Shown one piece after another: positions 14,712 to 22,341 of a stretch of DNA of 22,657 nucleotides. The stretch's first letter is position 1. Every line of letters begins with the position of its first letter. The stretch is from NCBI GenBank assembly GCA_910585665.1, contig CAJUFI010000014.1:1-22657 (forward strand). The letters run 5' to 3'. Origin of the DNA: an uncultured Acetatifactor sp. GTDB taxonomy: Bacteria; Bacillota; Clostridia; Lachnospirales; Lachnospiraceae. Below the pieces are notes generated by a model. It was given only the letters and a program-made list of their open reading frames with translations, made no database searches and was not told the origin of the DNA. The position numbers and the translations under genes were made by a program.

Positions 14712-16742
14712 ATGAACATAAGCGAACTGACAGATATGCTGGTGACATCCAGCCAGCAGTACAACCAGGCCAAATTCAACCCCTGGTGGGAGGGAGACCA
14801 CAAGGAAGCAATCTACAGATACAGCGTCTTCTCCGGGAAGAACCTGGAGGACGTCCGGGACTGCGTGGCAGGCTGCGGGAAGGAAGAGCTCCTTTCCCCG
14901 GTGGGCGACGTGGGGCTGACCCTGTTCCATCTGCTGGTCTGGCACAATTTTTACGATGTGGTGAAGGAACTGCTGGACAGCGGGAAGATAGGCGGGGAAG
15001 AAATCAACAGGACGGACGGCAAAGGCCACGGCCTGACGCCGTTTTTGCTGACCTGCGCCTGCGGGAACAGAGCCATGGCCGGACTTCTGCTGGAACATGG
15101 GGCGGACACATCCGTCTGCGACCAGCGGGGCATGAACGGGTACCATTTCCTTGCAAATCCCAGAATCCCGAATCTGACCATGGCCAGCGCCTGCTGGGAG
15201 AAAAGCACGGAACAAAGGCGGGAGATTGCCCTTTTGCTTGACTGCGACATCAATCAAAAGGACGAAAGCGGGCTGACGCCCTTAGAGCGCATGTTGGCCA
15301 GCGAATACTGTTCGGAGTACATATGGCCGCTGGTGAGCGTCTTCCTGGAGAAGGGCGCGTCCACCGACTATGTGGACGAAGACGGCAACACGCTGCTGAT
15401 GATGGCTTTGCAAAACCGCCACAGGACGGCGGCCATCCTGCTGATGGAACGGTGTCCGGAGATGATAAATGTGGCCAACAAGAAGGGAACTACGCCCATC
15501 CAGCATGCGATTTCCTTCCGGAACCAGGCCATGTACATCGCCCTGAAAGACCACGGGGCTGCACCCGCCGACGACAGCGCCATGGAAATGTTCCCCTTAA
15601 GCCAGGTGATCAGCAATGCCTTTGCCGATGTGCATGAGAACGACAAGGACGGCCAGAGCCTGGCCGTGCATCTGGCGAAAAAGCTGATCCGGGAGGCAGA
15701 TCCAGATGACGACGATGAAATGGGCGAGGTGACGAACATCCTCCACAATGCCCTCATGGGCGATTCGGAGGCCAGTATCCTGGACGTCCTCAAACAATCT
15801 GGCTTTGATTTCACCATGCCGGTCCACTATCATGGCCGCTTGCTCTGCCTGCGGGACGAATGCCTCCATCCGGCCTATGGGACAGGGGTGGTCAGGAAGC
15901 TGGCGGAGTTGGGCGTGGATCTGGAAACGGCTATAATCAGGGGAAAGACTCCTGCCAACATCGTAGCCTTCGCGGACTGCCACTGGGGCCCGCAGGAAAA
16001 TTCCTATTTCGAAGAGGCGGCAAGGCTGTTTTCCAAAGAATCCATGGAGCAGCTGGACAACCAAGGGGAGGCCGCCGTCCATCTGGCCGCAAGAAAGGGA
16101 CATGTGGCCATGCTCCGGGCCATGATAGAAAAGGGCGTGGACATGAACCTGCCGAAAGATGCCCCTGCCCGGGCGGGGATGACGCCCCTCCACGAAGCCT
16201 GCGCGGCAAACAGGAAGGACGTGGTGGAGCTGCTCATAGCTGCCGGGGCGGATGACGCCGCAAAGGATGTGGAGGGAGAGACGCCCGCCCACTATGTGCT
16301 CCGGGAGAAGAGGACGGACGACAGAGACGACATGGAAAAGAAGGCCGCTGTCCTGAAAGAGCTGAAGAACCTGGATATCCCCAGGAATGACGGAAAGACG
16401 CCCCTGCTGCTGCTGCGGTATGTCCACAAGGAGCTGCTGCCCATCTTCCTGGAAAGGGGAGTGGACGTGAACCATAAGGACAACGCAGGAAGGACTGCCA
16501 TGATGCTCAATCCCTCCAAGGACATGGTAAAGGAGCTGGTCCAGGCCGGTGCGGACGTGAACCTGGCGGACAACGAGGGCAATACCGCGCTGCACCACGC
16601 CCTGCAGGAGTACGATGAAGGCACGGCGCGCTACCTAATCAAAAAAGGAGCCGACTACAGCTGCACCAACAATGACGGCAAGACGCCTGCGGACATTGCT
16701 GTGGAAAGGGGCTTTGACAGCGTACTGGAGCTGATGGTGTAG
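14712..16742 (+). CDS. large cytosolic ankyrin-repeat protein
   Basis: This 676-residue protein is built mostly of ankyrin repeats (helix-turn-helix units with TPLH-type starts and GAD-type turns). A first block lies at about 68-285: GLTPFLLTCACGNRAMAGLL and LEHGAD at 107-132, SGLTPLERML near 186-195, GNTLLMMALQNRH at 225-237. An acidic linker (DPDDDDE, 330-336) and a degenerate middle follow. A second block lies at about 450-672: EAAVHLAARKGH at 453-464, MTPLHEACAANRKDVVELL and IAAGAD at 490-514, GNTALHHALQEYD at 623-635. There is no signal peptide or membrane segment. Such repeats serve protein binding; no enzymatic domain is seen. AGGAGGCAGCT precedes the ATG. The amidohydrolase downstream is on the same strand, 202 bp away. 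Confidence 0.92.
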   Translation: MNISELTDMLVTSSQQYNQAKFNPWWEGDHKEAIYRYSVFSGKNLEDVRDCVAGCGKEELLSPVGDVGLTLFHLLVWHNFYDVVKELLDSGKIGGEEINRTDGKGHGLTPFLLTCACGNRAMAGLLLEHGADTSVCDQRGMNGYHFLANPRIPNLTMASACWEKSTEQRREIALLLDCDINQKDESGLTPLERMLASEYCSEYIWPLVSVFLEKGASTDYVDEDGNTLLMMALQNRHRTAAILLMERCPEMINVANKKGTTPIQHAISFRNQAMYIALKDHGAAPADDSAMEMFPLSQVISNAFADVHENDKDGQSLAVHLAKKLIREADPDDDDEMGEVTNILHNALMGDSEASILDVLKQSGFDFTMPVHYHGRLLCLRDECLHPAYGTGVVRKLAELGVDLETAIIRGKTPANIVAFADCHWGPQENSYFEEAARLFSKESMEQLDNQGEAAVHLAARKGHVAMLRAMIEKGVDMNLPKDAPARAGMTPLHEACAANRKDVVELLIAAGADDAAKDVEGETPAHYVLREKRTDDRDDMEKKAAVLKELKNLDIPRNDGKTPLLLLRYVHKELLPIFLERGVDVNHKDNAGRTAMMLNPSKDMVKELVQAGADVNLADNEGNTALHHALQEYDEGTARYLIKKGADYSCTNNDGKTPADIAVERGFDSVLELMV

Positions 16743-16944
16743 AGCGCAGGCCGGGGCGCGGGCCGAAAGGGAGATGCAGATACGCACCTGGCGGATTCTG
16801 TGGCGCTGGTATACCGGGGCCGCAATCAGAGCATGCTAACGGTATATGGGCAGGAGGACGGACTGACGGACAGAGGTGCTGCATGGCATTGTCTGAGCCG
16901 GTGAAGCCGGCATGTCTGGAAGCGGGAGAAAACGGAGGACTTAT

Positions 16945-17811
16945 ATGATTATAGATTTCCACACACATACATTTCCGGAGGAGCTGGCGGGGCGGGCCAT
17001 CGGCAAACTGGCCGCCAGTTCCAGGGCCAGGAACCATCTGGACGGGACGGCCGGTGCGCTCCGCGCTTCCATGAGGGAGGCGGGGGTGGACTATTCCGTG
17101 CTGCTGCCTGTAGTGACCAGAACAGGGCAGCAGGGGGACATCAACCGGGCCGCCATAGAGACCAACAGGCACTCGGGGGAGACGGGGCTGATATCTTTCG
17201 GCGGCATCCATCCGGAGAACGAGGACTACAGGGAAATCCTGCGGTTCCTTGCAGAGAACGGCGTGAAAGGGATCAAGATCCATCCGGTCTTCCAGCGGGT
17301 TCCGATTGATGACATCCGGTATCTGCGGATCATAGAGTGCGCCGATGAAAATGACATGATTGTCATAACCCACGCGGGATACGACATCGGTTTCCCGGGG
17401 GAGGACTTTTCCTCAGTGGAGCGGATCCGGCGGATGCTGGACGCGGTAAAGCCCCGGAAGTTCGTGCTGGCCCATATGGGCGGGTGGGACTGCTGGGAGG
17501 AGGTGGAGGAGCATATCGTGGGCCGGGACGTATGGCTGGACACCGCGTTTTCCCTGCTGCCCATAGAAGCCGCCCCGGGCACGGTGCGTAAGCCTGAGGA
17601 GAACCCGCCGCTGTCCGGGGAGCAGTTCCTGCGGATGGTGCGCAGGCATGGCGCGGAAAGGATCCTCTTCGGCACCGACAGCCCCTGGAGCGGGCAGCGG
17701 GAGATGGTGGCTGCTGTCCGGAACAGCGGCCTTACGGCGGGGGAGCAGGAGGCTATATTGGGAGGAAATGCGGAGAAGCTGCTGCATCTGCATGGAGAAT
17801 CCGCGGGGTGA
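16945..17811 (+). CDS. amidohydrolase-family metal-dependent hydrolase
   Basis: This 288-residue TIM-barrel hydrolase is of the amidohydrolase-2 type (PF04909-like). Metal-site residues are at the expected points: FHTHTF at 5-10 (His6, His8), GIKIHPVF at 109-116 (His113), ITHAGYD at 141-147 (His143), LAHMGG at 175-180 (His177) and FGTDSPWS at 242-249 (Asp245). Members include decarboxylases and lactone or amide hydrolases acting in the cytoplasm; the substrate here cannot be told. The ATG at 16945 is chosen over 16912 because GGAGG lies 6-7 nt before it and the protein then begins at the barrel. The 202 bp before it hold no supported gene. Confidence 0.9.
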   Translation: MIIDFHTHTFPEELAGRAIGKLAASSRARNHLDGTAGALRASMREAGVDYSVLLPVVTRTGQQGDINRAAIETNRHSGETGLISFGGIHPENEDYREILRFLAENGVKGIKIHPVFQRVPIDDIRYLRIIECADENDMIVITHAGYDIGFPGEDFSSVERIRRMLDAVKPRKFVLAHMGGWDCWEEVEEHIVGRDVWLDTAFSLLPIEAAPGTVRKPEENPPLSGEQFLRMVRRHGAERILFGTDSPWSGQREMVAAVRNSGLTAGEQEAILGGNAEKLLHLHGESAG

Positions 17812-17885
17812 GATACCAAAGTCTGCTCCGGGCTGTGATTAGAGATTCCGGTTTGTTGGGGATGGACAGCCGCTGCCAAAATGAT

Positions 17886-17922
17886 GTCAATTCCTTAGTA
17901 ACTGTCGGAAGACAATTCCTTA
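17886..17922. repeat. degenerate remnant of the TAAGGAATTGTC repeat family
   Basis: GTCAATTCCTTAG and, 13 nt later, CTGTCGGAAGACAATTCCTT lie together, resembling ends of copies A-C brought together by deletion of the middle. It sits between the amidohydrolase and the methyltransferase. Confidence 0.5.
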
Positions 17923-17942
17923 TGGAGGACTGAGCCATTTAT

Positions 17943-17974
17943 TCCATCACGGGTTTAATCCATCACGGGTCTAA
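17943..17974. repeat. 16-bp direct repeat, two copies
   Basis: TCCATCACGGGTTTAA is followed immediately by TCCATCACGGGTCTAA. The second copy contains the TAG stop codon of the minus-strand methyltransferase (17971-17973). Confidence 0.7.
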
Positions 17975-18651
17975 TTCCCCCGCAGCTTGCTGCGCTCAGA
18001 AGGAAGAAGCCAGGAGTGGATACCCCGTAGCTTGCTACGGGGGTTTAGTTTCTGCTTTCGCTGTAATTTTTTGGACAATCTCTTTTCCGGCTTCTTTTTC
18101 TTCTTTATAATCTGGCTTCGCTTCTCTGCAACAAAGACATAATATCCTCCTATTTCCTGTACTTTGACGCCGCCAAAAACAGAGGTCAGCTTATTTTTGT
18201 ACCAATCCAGTCTTTTGGTAACCATGACCAGTTTTCCGCCCATAGCCAGTTTTCTGAAGCCGACTTCAATAAATTTCTTTGGAACAGAAAAATCCGCATG
18301 ATATGGGGGATTACACAGTATGAGCGTAAAATCCTTTTCTGGTACATTTTGGTATCCGTCGCTGAATCTTATGTCAATGTGCGGTACATAGTTAAGTGTT
18401 GCGTTCATCGCCGCATACTTTACTGCTTGTTCAGAGATGTCGCACATAATGACGCTTTCTCCTCCTATGAGCTTTCCGGCCAGTATACCTGCCACGCCAT
18501 AACCGCAGCCTAAATCCAATACTTTATCGCCTGGCAAAAAGTCCACTTCAGTCAGCATGGCCAAGGTACCATTGTCAATAGAATTGGGAGAAAAGAGGGT
18601 CGGTTCCGTTTCAAATTTCAAATCCACATCCTTGATCCTGGCATGAATCAT
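17971..18651 (-). CDS. class I methyltransferase, RsmC/small-domain type, with repeat-encoded tail
   Basis: Residues 1-180 of this 226-residue protein are a compact MTS-type methyltransferase: start FETEPTLFSPNSIDNGT, SAM-binding motif VLDLGCGYGVAG at 44-55, acidic MCDIS at 69-73 and catalytic NPPY at 114-117. The NPPY motif marks N-methylation of guanine or adenine, and the closest relatives act on rRNA like RsmC; the exact target is unknown. Residues 183-204 are a lysine-rich tail, common in RNA-binding proteins. Residues 205-226 repeat SKLRG twice and are encoded by palindromic DNA elements (17981-17994 and 18023-18042). Only 9 nt separate it from the upstream methyltransferase gene, so they are an operon. 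Confidence 0.85.
   Translation of the reverse strand: MIHARIKDVDLKFETEPTLFSPNSIDNGTLAMLTEVDFLPGDKVLDLGCGYGVAGILAGKLIGGESVIMCDISEQAVKYAAMNATLNYVPHIDIRFSDGYQNVPEKDFTLILCNPPYHADFSVPKKFIEVGFRKLAMGGKLVMVTKRLDWYKNKLTSVFGGVKVQEIGGYYVFVAEKRSQIIKKKKKPEKRLSKKLQRKQKLNPRSKLRGIHSWLLPSERSKLRGN
17981..18042. repeat. pair of short palindromes inside the methyltransferase 3' end
   Basis: CCCCGTAGC-TT-GCTACGGGG (18023-18042) is a perfect 9-bp-arm palindrome. CGCAGC-TT-GCTGCG (17981-17994) is a 6-bp-arm relative. Both share the AGCTTGCT core and read as SKLRG on the coding strand. They look like REP-type intergenic palindromes that became part of the coding sequence. Confidence 0.75.
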
Positions 18652-18660
18652 TGCGCCGCT

Positions 18661-19590
18661 TCACAGCTCCCCCCTGGCCAATAAGTTGTCTTTTCCCATA
18701 CCGCATACAAACGGATTGGAATCATACTGATAACAAAAATCAAGAAAATCTGAGCGCTGTTCCAGATCCTTCATTATCTTGACAAGCAGCTCGTGGGGGA
18801 CAGTCCTGGCATATGCGCCGGGCCCCGCCAGCTGAATGTGTTTCACGCCAAATCTTTGAAGGATCCCTTCCAGCTCGTCCGGCATGAAAGTATATGTGAT
18901 GCACCAGGGAGCGCCGCCCCTTTCGTATTCCTCAATTTCTTCCTTGCCCCCCATAAGTCCTTCCCGCCATAATTTATCGGCCCTGTTTTTTTCAAAACGA
19001 AAGGCTTTAACGGCATTCGGCCAGTTGCTCAGGCACCACTGGACATAGGGGTCTTCACAGTTTTCATCTAACAGGAACTGGCGCTTATTGATGGGATTCG
19101 CGAAATAGGGAAGGCTTCCCAAACGGCTTGACACGCTTAGGACAATGCGCTTCTTGCATATGCGCACCAGCTCCCCGATGACATGCTCCTGATGGGGGTA
19201 GGTATAGGAGATAGGCGCATCGAAGGAAATGACCATATCAAAGGATTTATCATCAAAATCCTTCAAATCCTCCAATGCTCCTTTCACGAAGGTTATCCTG
19301 TCAAGAACCCCTTCTCTTTCGGCCAGTTCTCTTGCCTTGTCTATCATAGGCTGCGAGATGTCAAAATGCACGACGCTGCATCCTTGTTTTGCAAGAAGAA
19401 TGGAAAATCTGCCGCTCCCGGCTCCGCCGTCAAATACGGTTTCGATTCCGTCCAGATGGGAAAGCAATTCCTTTTCAATATGGCTTTTCTGGATGATATC
19501 GTCGATGAAAGTTTCCTCCCGGCGGCTTTCCCGCTCGCCTTTATCCGGCAAATTCCATAAGCGTTCAGATATTTTTCTGCTGTAATCCAT
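18661..19590 (-). CDS. SAM-dependent methyltransferase, substrate unknown
   Basis: This 309-residue class I methyltransferase has motif I VFDGGAGSGRFS at 52-63, with GG in place of the usual LG, motif II VVHFDIS at 73-79, a post-motif IDKARELA, and SFDMVISFDAPISYTYP in the motif IV region. The long C-terminal half (about 190-309) carries aromatic-rich segments such as GAPWCITYTFMPDELEGIL that could hold the substrate pocket. No family with a known substrate is recognised. The start at 19590 is chosen over an in-frame ATG 37 codons upstream because AGGAGGTGG lies 6 nt before it. It is the first gene of a two-methyltransferase operon. Confidence 0.85.
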   Translation of the reverse strand: MDYSRKISERLWNLPDKGERESRREETFIDDIIQKSHIEKELLSHLDGIETVFDGGAGSGRFSILLAKQGCSVVHFDISQPMIDKARELAEREGVLDRITFVKGALEDLKDFDDKSFDMVISFDAPISYTYPHQEHVIGELVRICKKRIVLSVSSRLGSLPYFANPINKRQFLLDENCEDPYVQWCLSNWPNAVKAFRFEKNRADKLWREGLMGGKEEIEEYERGGAPWCITYTFMPDELEGILQRFGVKHIQLAGPGAYARTVPHELLVKIMKDLEQRSDFLDFCYQYDSNPFVCGMGKDNLLARGEL

Positions 19591-19736
19591 AAATCCACCT
19601 CCTGCGGTTCCTGATATAAAATTTGCATTTTTCCCTTTGGGATATCCATGCACTTCCTTTTCCGTCATGCGGAACGATAGGTCTGATCTATAGTCTAGCA
19701 AATATCTTAAGAGACATACACCTCAAGCTTTCTTAT
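19591..19736. other. leader region of the methyltransferase operon
   Basis: Apart from the AGGAGGTGG ribosome binding site at its end, no gene is seen. A TATAGA-like -10 lies near 19691 on the minus strand, but no convincing -35 is spaced from it. Confidence 0.4.
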
Positions 19737-19770
19737 AAAAAAATATGAGCCAACCTAAGTCAGCTCACAT
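19737..19770 (-). terminator. Rho-independent terminator of the PHP remnant
   Basis: On the minus strand ATGTGAGC pairs with GCTCATAT, and the inner bases continue the stem to a TTAG tetraloop (about 12 pairs including G-U pairs). TTTTTTT follows. It lies 10 nt after the stop of the 49-codon PHP frame. Confidence 0.8.
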
Positions 19771-19780
19771 TTAATGCTAT

Positions 19781-19930
19781 TCAGTTCCCTGATTTTATAT
19801 CCCACATCTTCAGGGCAATGCGCATCAGACGTATTTCGTCAATCTCCATTTCGACTGCTTTGCTTACAAATTGATTTATCCAGTCAAGCGTGTACGCTCC
19901 CCGTTCGATATGTATATGCCCGTCTATCAT
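19781..19930 (-). pseudogene. N-terminal remnant of a PHP-domain (histidinol-phosphatase-like) gene
   Basis: A 49-codon frame starts at ATG 19930 after AGGAGGAAAGAA and reads MIDGHIHIERGAYTLDWINQ, then FVSKAVEMEIDEIRLM. This matches the start of PHP phosphoesterases, where the H-x-H (His5, His7) binds metal. PHP proteins are about 250 residues or more, so this is under a fifth of the domain and cannot be catalytic. After EIRLM the sequence diverges and stops. Unusually, it keeps a consensus promoter (19984-20012) and a strong terminator (19737-19770), a complete transcription unit for a stub protein. Confidence 0.7.
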
Positions 19931-19983
19931 TTCTTTCCTCCTGTGCAGAAAAGCGGTCAGTTTGCGGCCGTCCGGCTTGCCCT

Positions 19984-20012
19984 ATTATATCAGGTTTCTC
20001 GCTGGACTGCAA
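19984..20012 (-). promoter_or_regulatory. sigma-A promoter of the PHP remnant
   Basis: On the minus strand TTGCAG (20012-20007), a 17-nt spacer and a perfect TATAAT (19989-19984) precede the ATG at 19930. Confidence 0.7.
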
Positions 20013-20110
20013 ATATTTCCTTGACGGTATCGCCGTAGAGCCTTAGCGGCTGCGGACGTTAGTAATAGTAGGCGGTACCTGGTAACGCATGGTGGGTGCA
20101 TAATGCTTCC

Positions 20111-20224
20111 ATACCACTATCTGGTGGCAACGGATGCTTGATACTTCGATACCACCGTCTGGCGGCAACAAATATTTAATATTCCAATACCACCATCTGG
20201 TGGCAGCAGATTTCCTCCACCTTG
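20111..20224. repeat. 38-bp tandem repeat, three copies, overlapping the glycoside hydrolase 3' end
   Basis: Copies start at 20111, 20149 and 20187, exactly 38 bp apart. Each begins ATACCAC and centres on a palindrome, best in copy 3 as CCACCA-TC-TGGTGG. Copy 3 codes for the last residues of the hydrolase (CCHQMVVL). Copies 1 and 2 lie beyond its stop codon and have drifted. A weaker fourth copy may precede them near 20080-20110. Confidence 0.8.
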
Positions 20225-22143
20225 AACTCCACAGCCCCGTCCTTTTGGGTAAAAGGAATCTCCGTCCTCTGGGGAGCCAGATAGACCCGCTTAATGGTCT
20301 TCGGGAGCCTGAGCCGGACAGCTACGTCATGGACGGGGGTGATGTCCTCGATGACCTCCACGCCGCCGCCCCGCTTCACCGGAACCGCGTAGAGCAGATG
20401 GCTGATGTACCGGCCCTCCTGCTCCATCAGGGTCGCCACCCCCTGGGCCCCCAGGCTGGTCTCCAGGGTCTTGCCCTCCCCCAGCAGCAGATCCAGAGCA
20501 TGCTGCACCATGCGCTTGGCAATCAGGGCGCCATGTCTCGCATATTCGGAGAACACTTCCCAGCCGATGTAGACGCCGTCCTTCCCTTCCGTCATGCCGG
20601 GTCCTGCCGCTTCTCCCGAATCCGGAGCGTGCTGGTGGGAGCAGAAGTGCTCCGCTGTCCTGTTGAAGTAGGGGACTTCCTGCCTGCCCAGGGAAGCGCC
20701 ACAGGCAAGGGAGACCATCTCCGCCTGGCCGTACAGCACATAGGCGGTGCGGAAGAGCCCTTCCATCTCAAAATCCGGCCGGAAGTAGCAGGGGGAATAA
20801 GGGGACTCCCTGAGGTATTCCGCTCCGAAATCAAAGGCGAAGGCATCCTTGTCCGCGTACAGGCCTGACTTTCCGGAGGCCAGGATTTTGCCGCCTTTTT
20901 GCAGGAAGGCGTCCAGTTTTTCTCTCAGGGCGGGATTGATCCGCTCGCAGTCAGGAAGGATGACTATCTTGTAGTGGTCCAAATTGGACTCCCCATCGAC
21001 CACATCATACAGATATTTCCCTTCCAGGAACATCCGCACTGCGCCCGGATCGGAATAGGGATTGATTTCTTGTTGGGTCTTGTCCATGAAACAGGAGTAG
21101 GCCTGGCAGGAGAAGAGGGCGATGTCGGCTACAGGCTTCACATTGTCCAGCCATTCCTCCTTTTCCTGCAGCTCCTGATAGGCGGCCCCAATCAGCTGGT
21201 AGGTGGCCATGTCCATCTCGCCCTGGGGATGCATCTGGTCGCCGATGGAGCTTTTCGCCCCGTTGGCGGCCGCCAGGCTCACCTCATACCGCAGGGCGTT
21301 GGGGTGCTTGAAGCCGCCGAACTCGCCCCAGGTGCCGTGGAACTTGCCGGTCATGCCCAGGTAGTCCATGCCCAGCTGCTGTACGTACCTGGCGGAAAGA
21401 GGGAAGTGGTCGTAGCCCCAGCCGCCGGTGGGAAGGCTCTCCAGCTCCAGATGGGAGTCCATGAAAGCCAGATCCCGGCGGCCCCGCTGGATATGTCCGC
21501 CATTGTGGAATACGGGGAGCCCCGGCTTGATCCGGTCGATGGTCTCCCGTACTTTTTTTGTATAATTGGCATAGACTCTCTCGCCCAATTCCAAGACTGA
21601 TTTGTCGTCAAGAGGATTTTTCCCCTCTTCCAGAAGCGTGCGGGTGCAATACTGGCAGTGGCATTGGCGCACGCCTACGATGTCCAGGAAGATGCCGTCT
21701 GCGTCGTAGTGCTCTACCACCTCTTCAATCTGTGCCAGCAGATAGTCCAGGTAGGGGGAATTGAAGCAGAACAGATGGTAGCCGGGCGAAGTGAAGTCAG
21801 GGGGCACCAGTTTACCGCCGTCCTTGCCCACCACCAGCCATTCCGGGTGGCGCAGGGCCATCTTCTCGTCGAACCCGGCGGACAGATAGACCGGCGTTTT
21901 GACCCCGATCTCGTGGGCCGCTTCTATCTGCGCGCCCAGCAGGTCGAAATCCAGGCCCGGGTGGATCTCGTTGGCCTGGGAGGGATGGTAGGCCCAGCCG
22001 TGGTGGCATTTTGAGAAAACGGTGATGGAGTTTACGTGGCCTGTCTTCAGCGCCTTTTGGAACTGCGCTTTGCTGAATCTGCTTCCAATACCGGGTATCT
22101 TTTCGCTGGTATGGAAGTCCAGATGTACTTGACGGAAATTCAT
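20176..22143 (-). CDS. putative glycoside hydrolase, GHL6-type barrel plus beta-galactosidase trimerisation-like domain
   Basis: This 655-residue cytosolic protein (no signal peptide) begins FRQVHLDFHTSEKIPGIG, then NSITVFSKCHHGWAYHPS at 38-55 and GVKTPVYLSAGFDE near 80-93, the hallmarks of hypothetical glycosyl hydrolase 6 TIM barrels. DGIFLDIVG at 149-157 puts Asp154 on a barrel strand end, a likely catalytic acid. CHCQYC at 161-166 is a conserved cysteine cluster seen in relatives. From about residue 375 (VADIALFSCQAYSCF) through YKIVILPDCERI and KGGKILASG it resembles the GH42 trimerisation domain. The substrate is unknown. The start at 22143 has AGGAGG 9 nt upstream; the longer frame to 22323 is rejected. 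A probable AraC-type regulator is divergent, a common arrangement for sugar genes. Confidence 0.85.
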   Translation of the reverse strand: MNFRQVHLDFHTSEKIPGIGSRFSKAQFQKALKTGHVNSITVFSKCHHGWAYHPSQANEIHPGLDFDLLGAQIEAAHEIGVKTPVYLSAGFDEKMALRHPEWLVVGKDGGKLVPPDFTSPGYHLFCFNSPYLDYLLAQIEEVVEHYDADGIFLDIVGVRQCHCQYCTRTLLEEGKNPLDDKSVLELGERVYANYTKKVRETIDRIKPGLPVFHNGGHIQRGRRDLAFMDSHLELESLPTGGWGYDHFPLSARYVQQLGMDYLGMTGKFHGTWGEFGGFKHPNALRYEVSLAAANGAKSSIGDQMHPQGEMDMATYQLIGAAYQELQEKEEWLDNVKPVADIALFSCQAYSCFMDKTQQEINPYSDPGAVRMFLEGKYLYDVVDGESNLDHYKIVILPDCERINPALREKLDAFLQKGGKILASGKSGLYADKDAFAFDFGAEYLRESPYSPCYFRPDFEMEGLFRTAYVLYGQAEMVSLACGASLGRQEVPYFNRTAEHFCSHQHAPDSGEAAGPGMTEGKDGVYIGWEVFSEYARHGALIAKRMVQHALDLLLGEGKTLETSLGAQGVATLMEQEGRYISHLLYAVPVKRGGGVEVIEDITPVHDVAVRLRLPKTIKRVYLAPQRTEIPFTQKDGAVEFKVEEICCHQMVVLEY

Positions 22144-22259
22144 GTAAATTTCCTCCTTTCTTGGTGGGGCTGAAACTTGGGTTTTGCGGCCTGTTGCTTT
22201 GGGCCAGAGAGCTGTGGTTCCGGATTTCGGAATTTTATGCAGTCGGCCTAATTTATGTA

Positions 22260-22288
22260 TTGCGGATTTGGCAGTTTCAGTGTAAATT
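22260..22288 (+). promoter_or_regulatory. possible promoter of the AraC-type gene
   Basis: TTGCGG (22260-22265), a 17-nt spacer and TAAATT (22283-22288) lie 53 nt before the ATG in the divergent intergenic region. Confidence 0.4.
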
Positions 22289-22341
22289 AAGAGTAGCGGG
22301 ATTACAATGTCTATTTCGAGCAAAAATATGGAGATTTCAGC

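Noticed and set aside
20111..20224. CRISPR-like array
   Set aside because: The 38-bp period is constant with no distinct unique spacers, the units drift, and one copy is coding; no cas genes are present.
20134..21600. Plus-strand frames opposite the glycoside hydrolase
   Set aside because: They are antisense to a convincing gene and have no ribosome binding sites or recognisable motifs.
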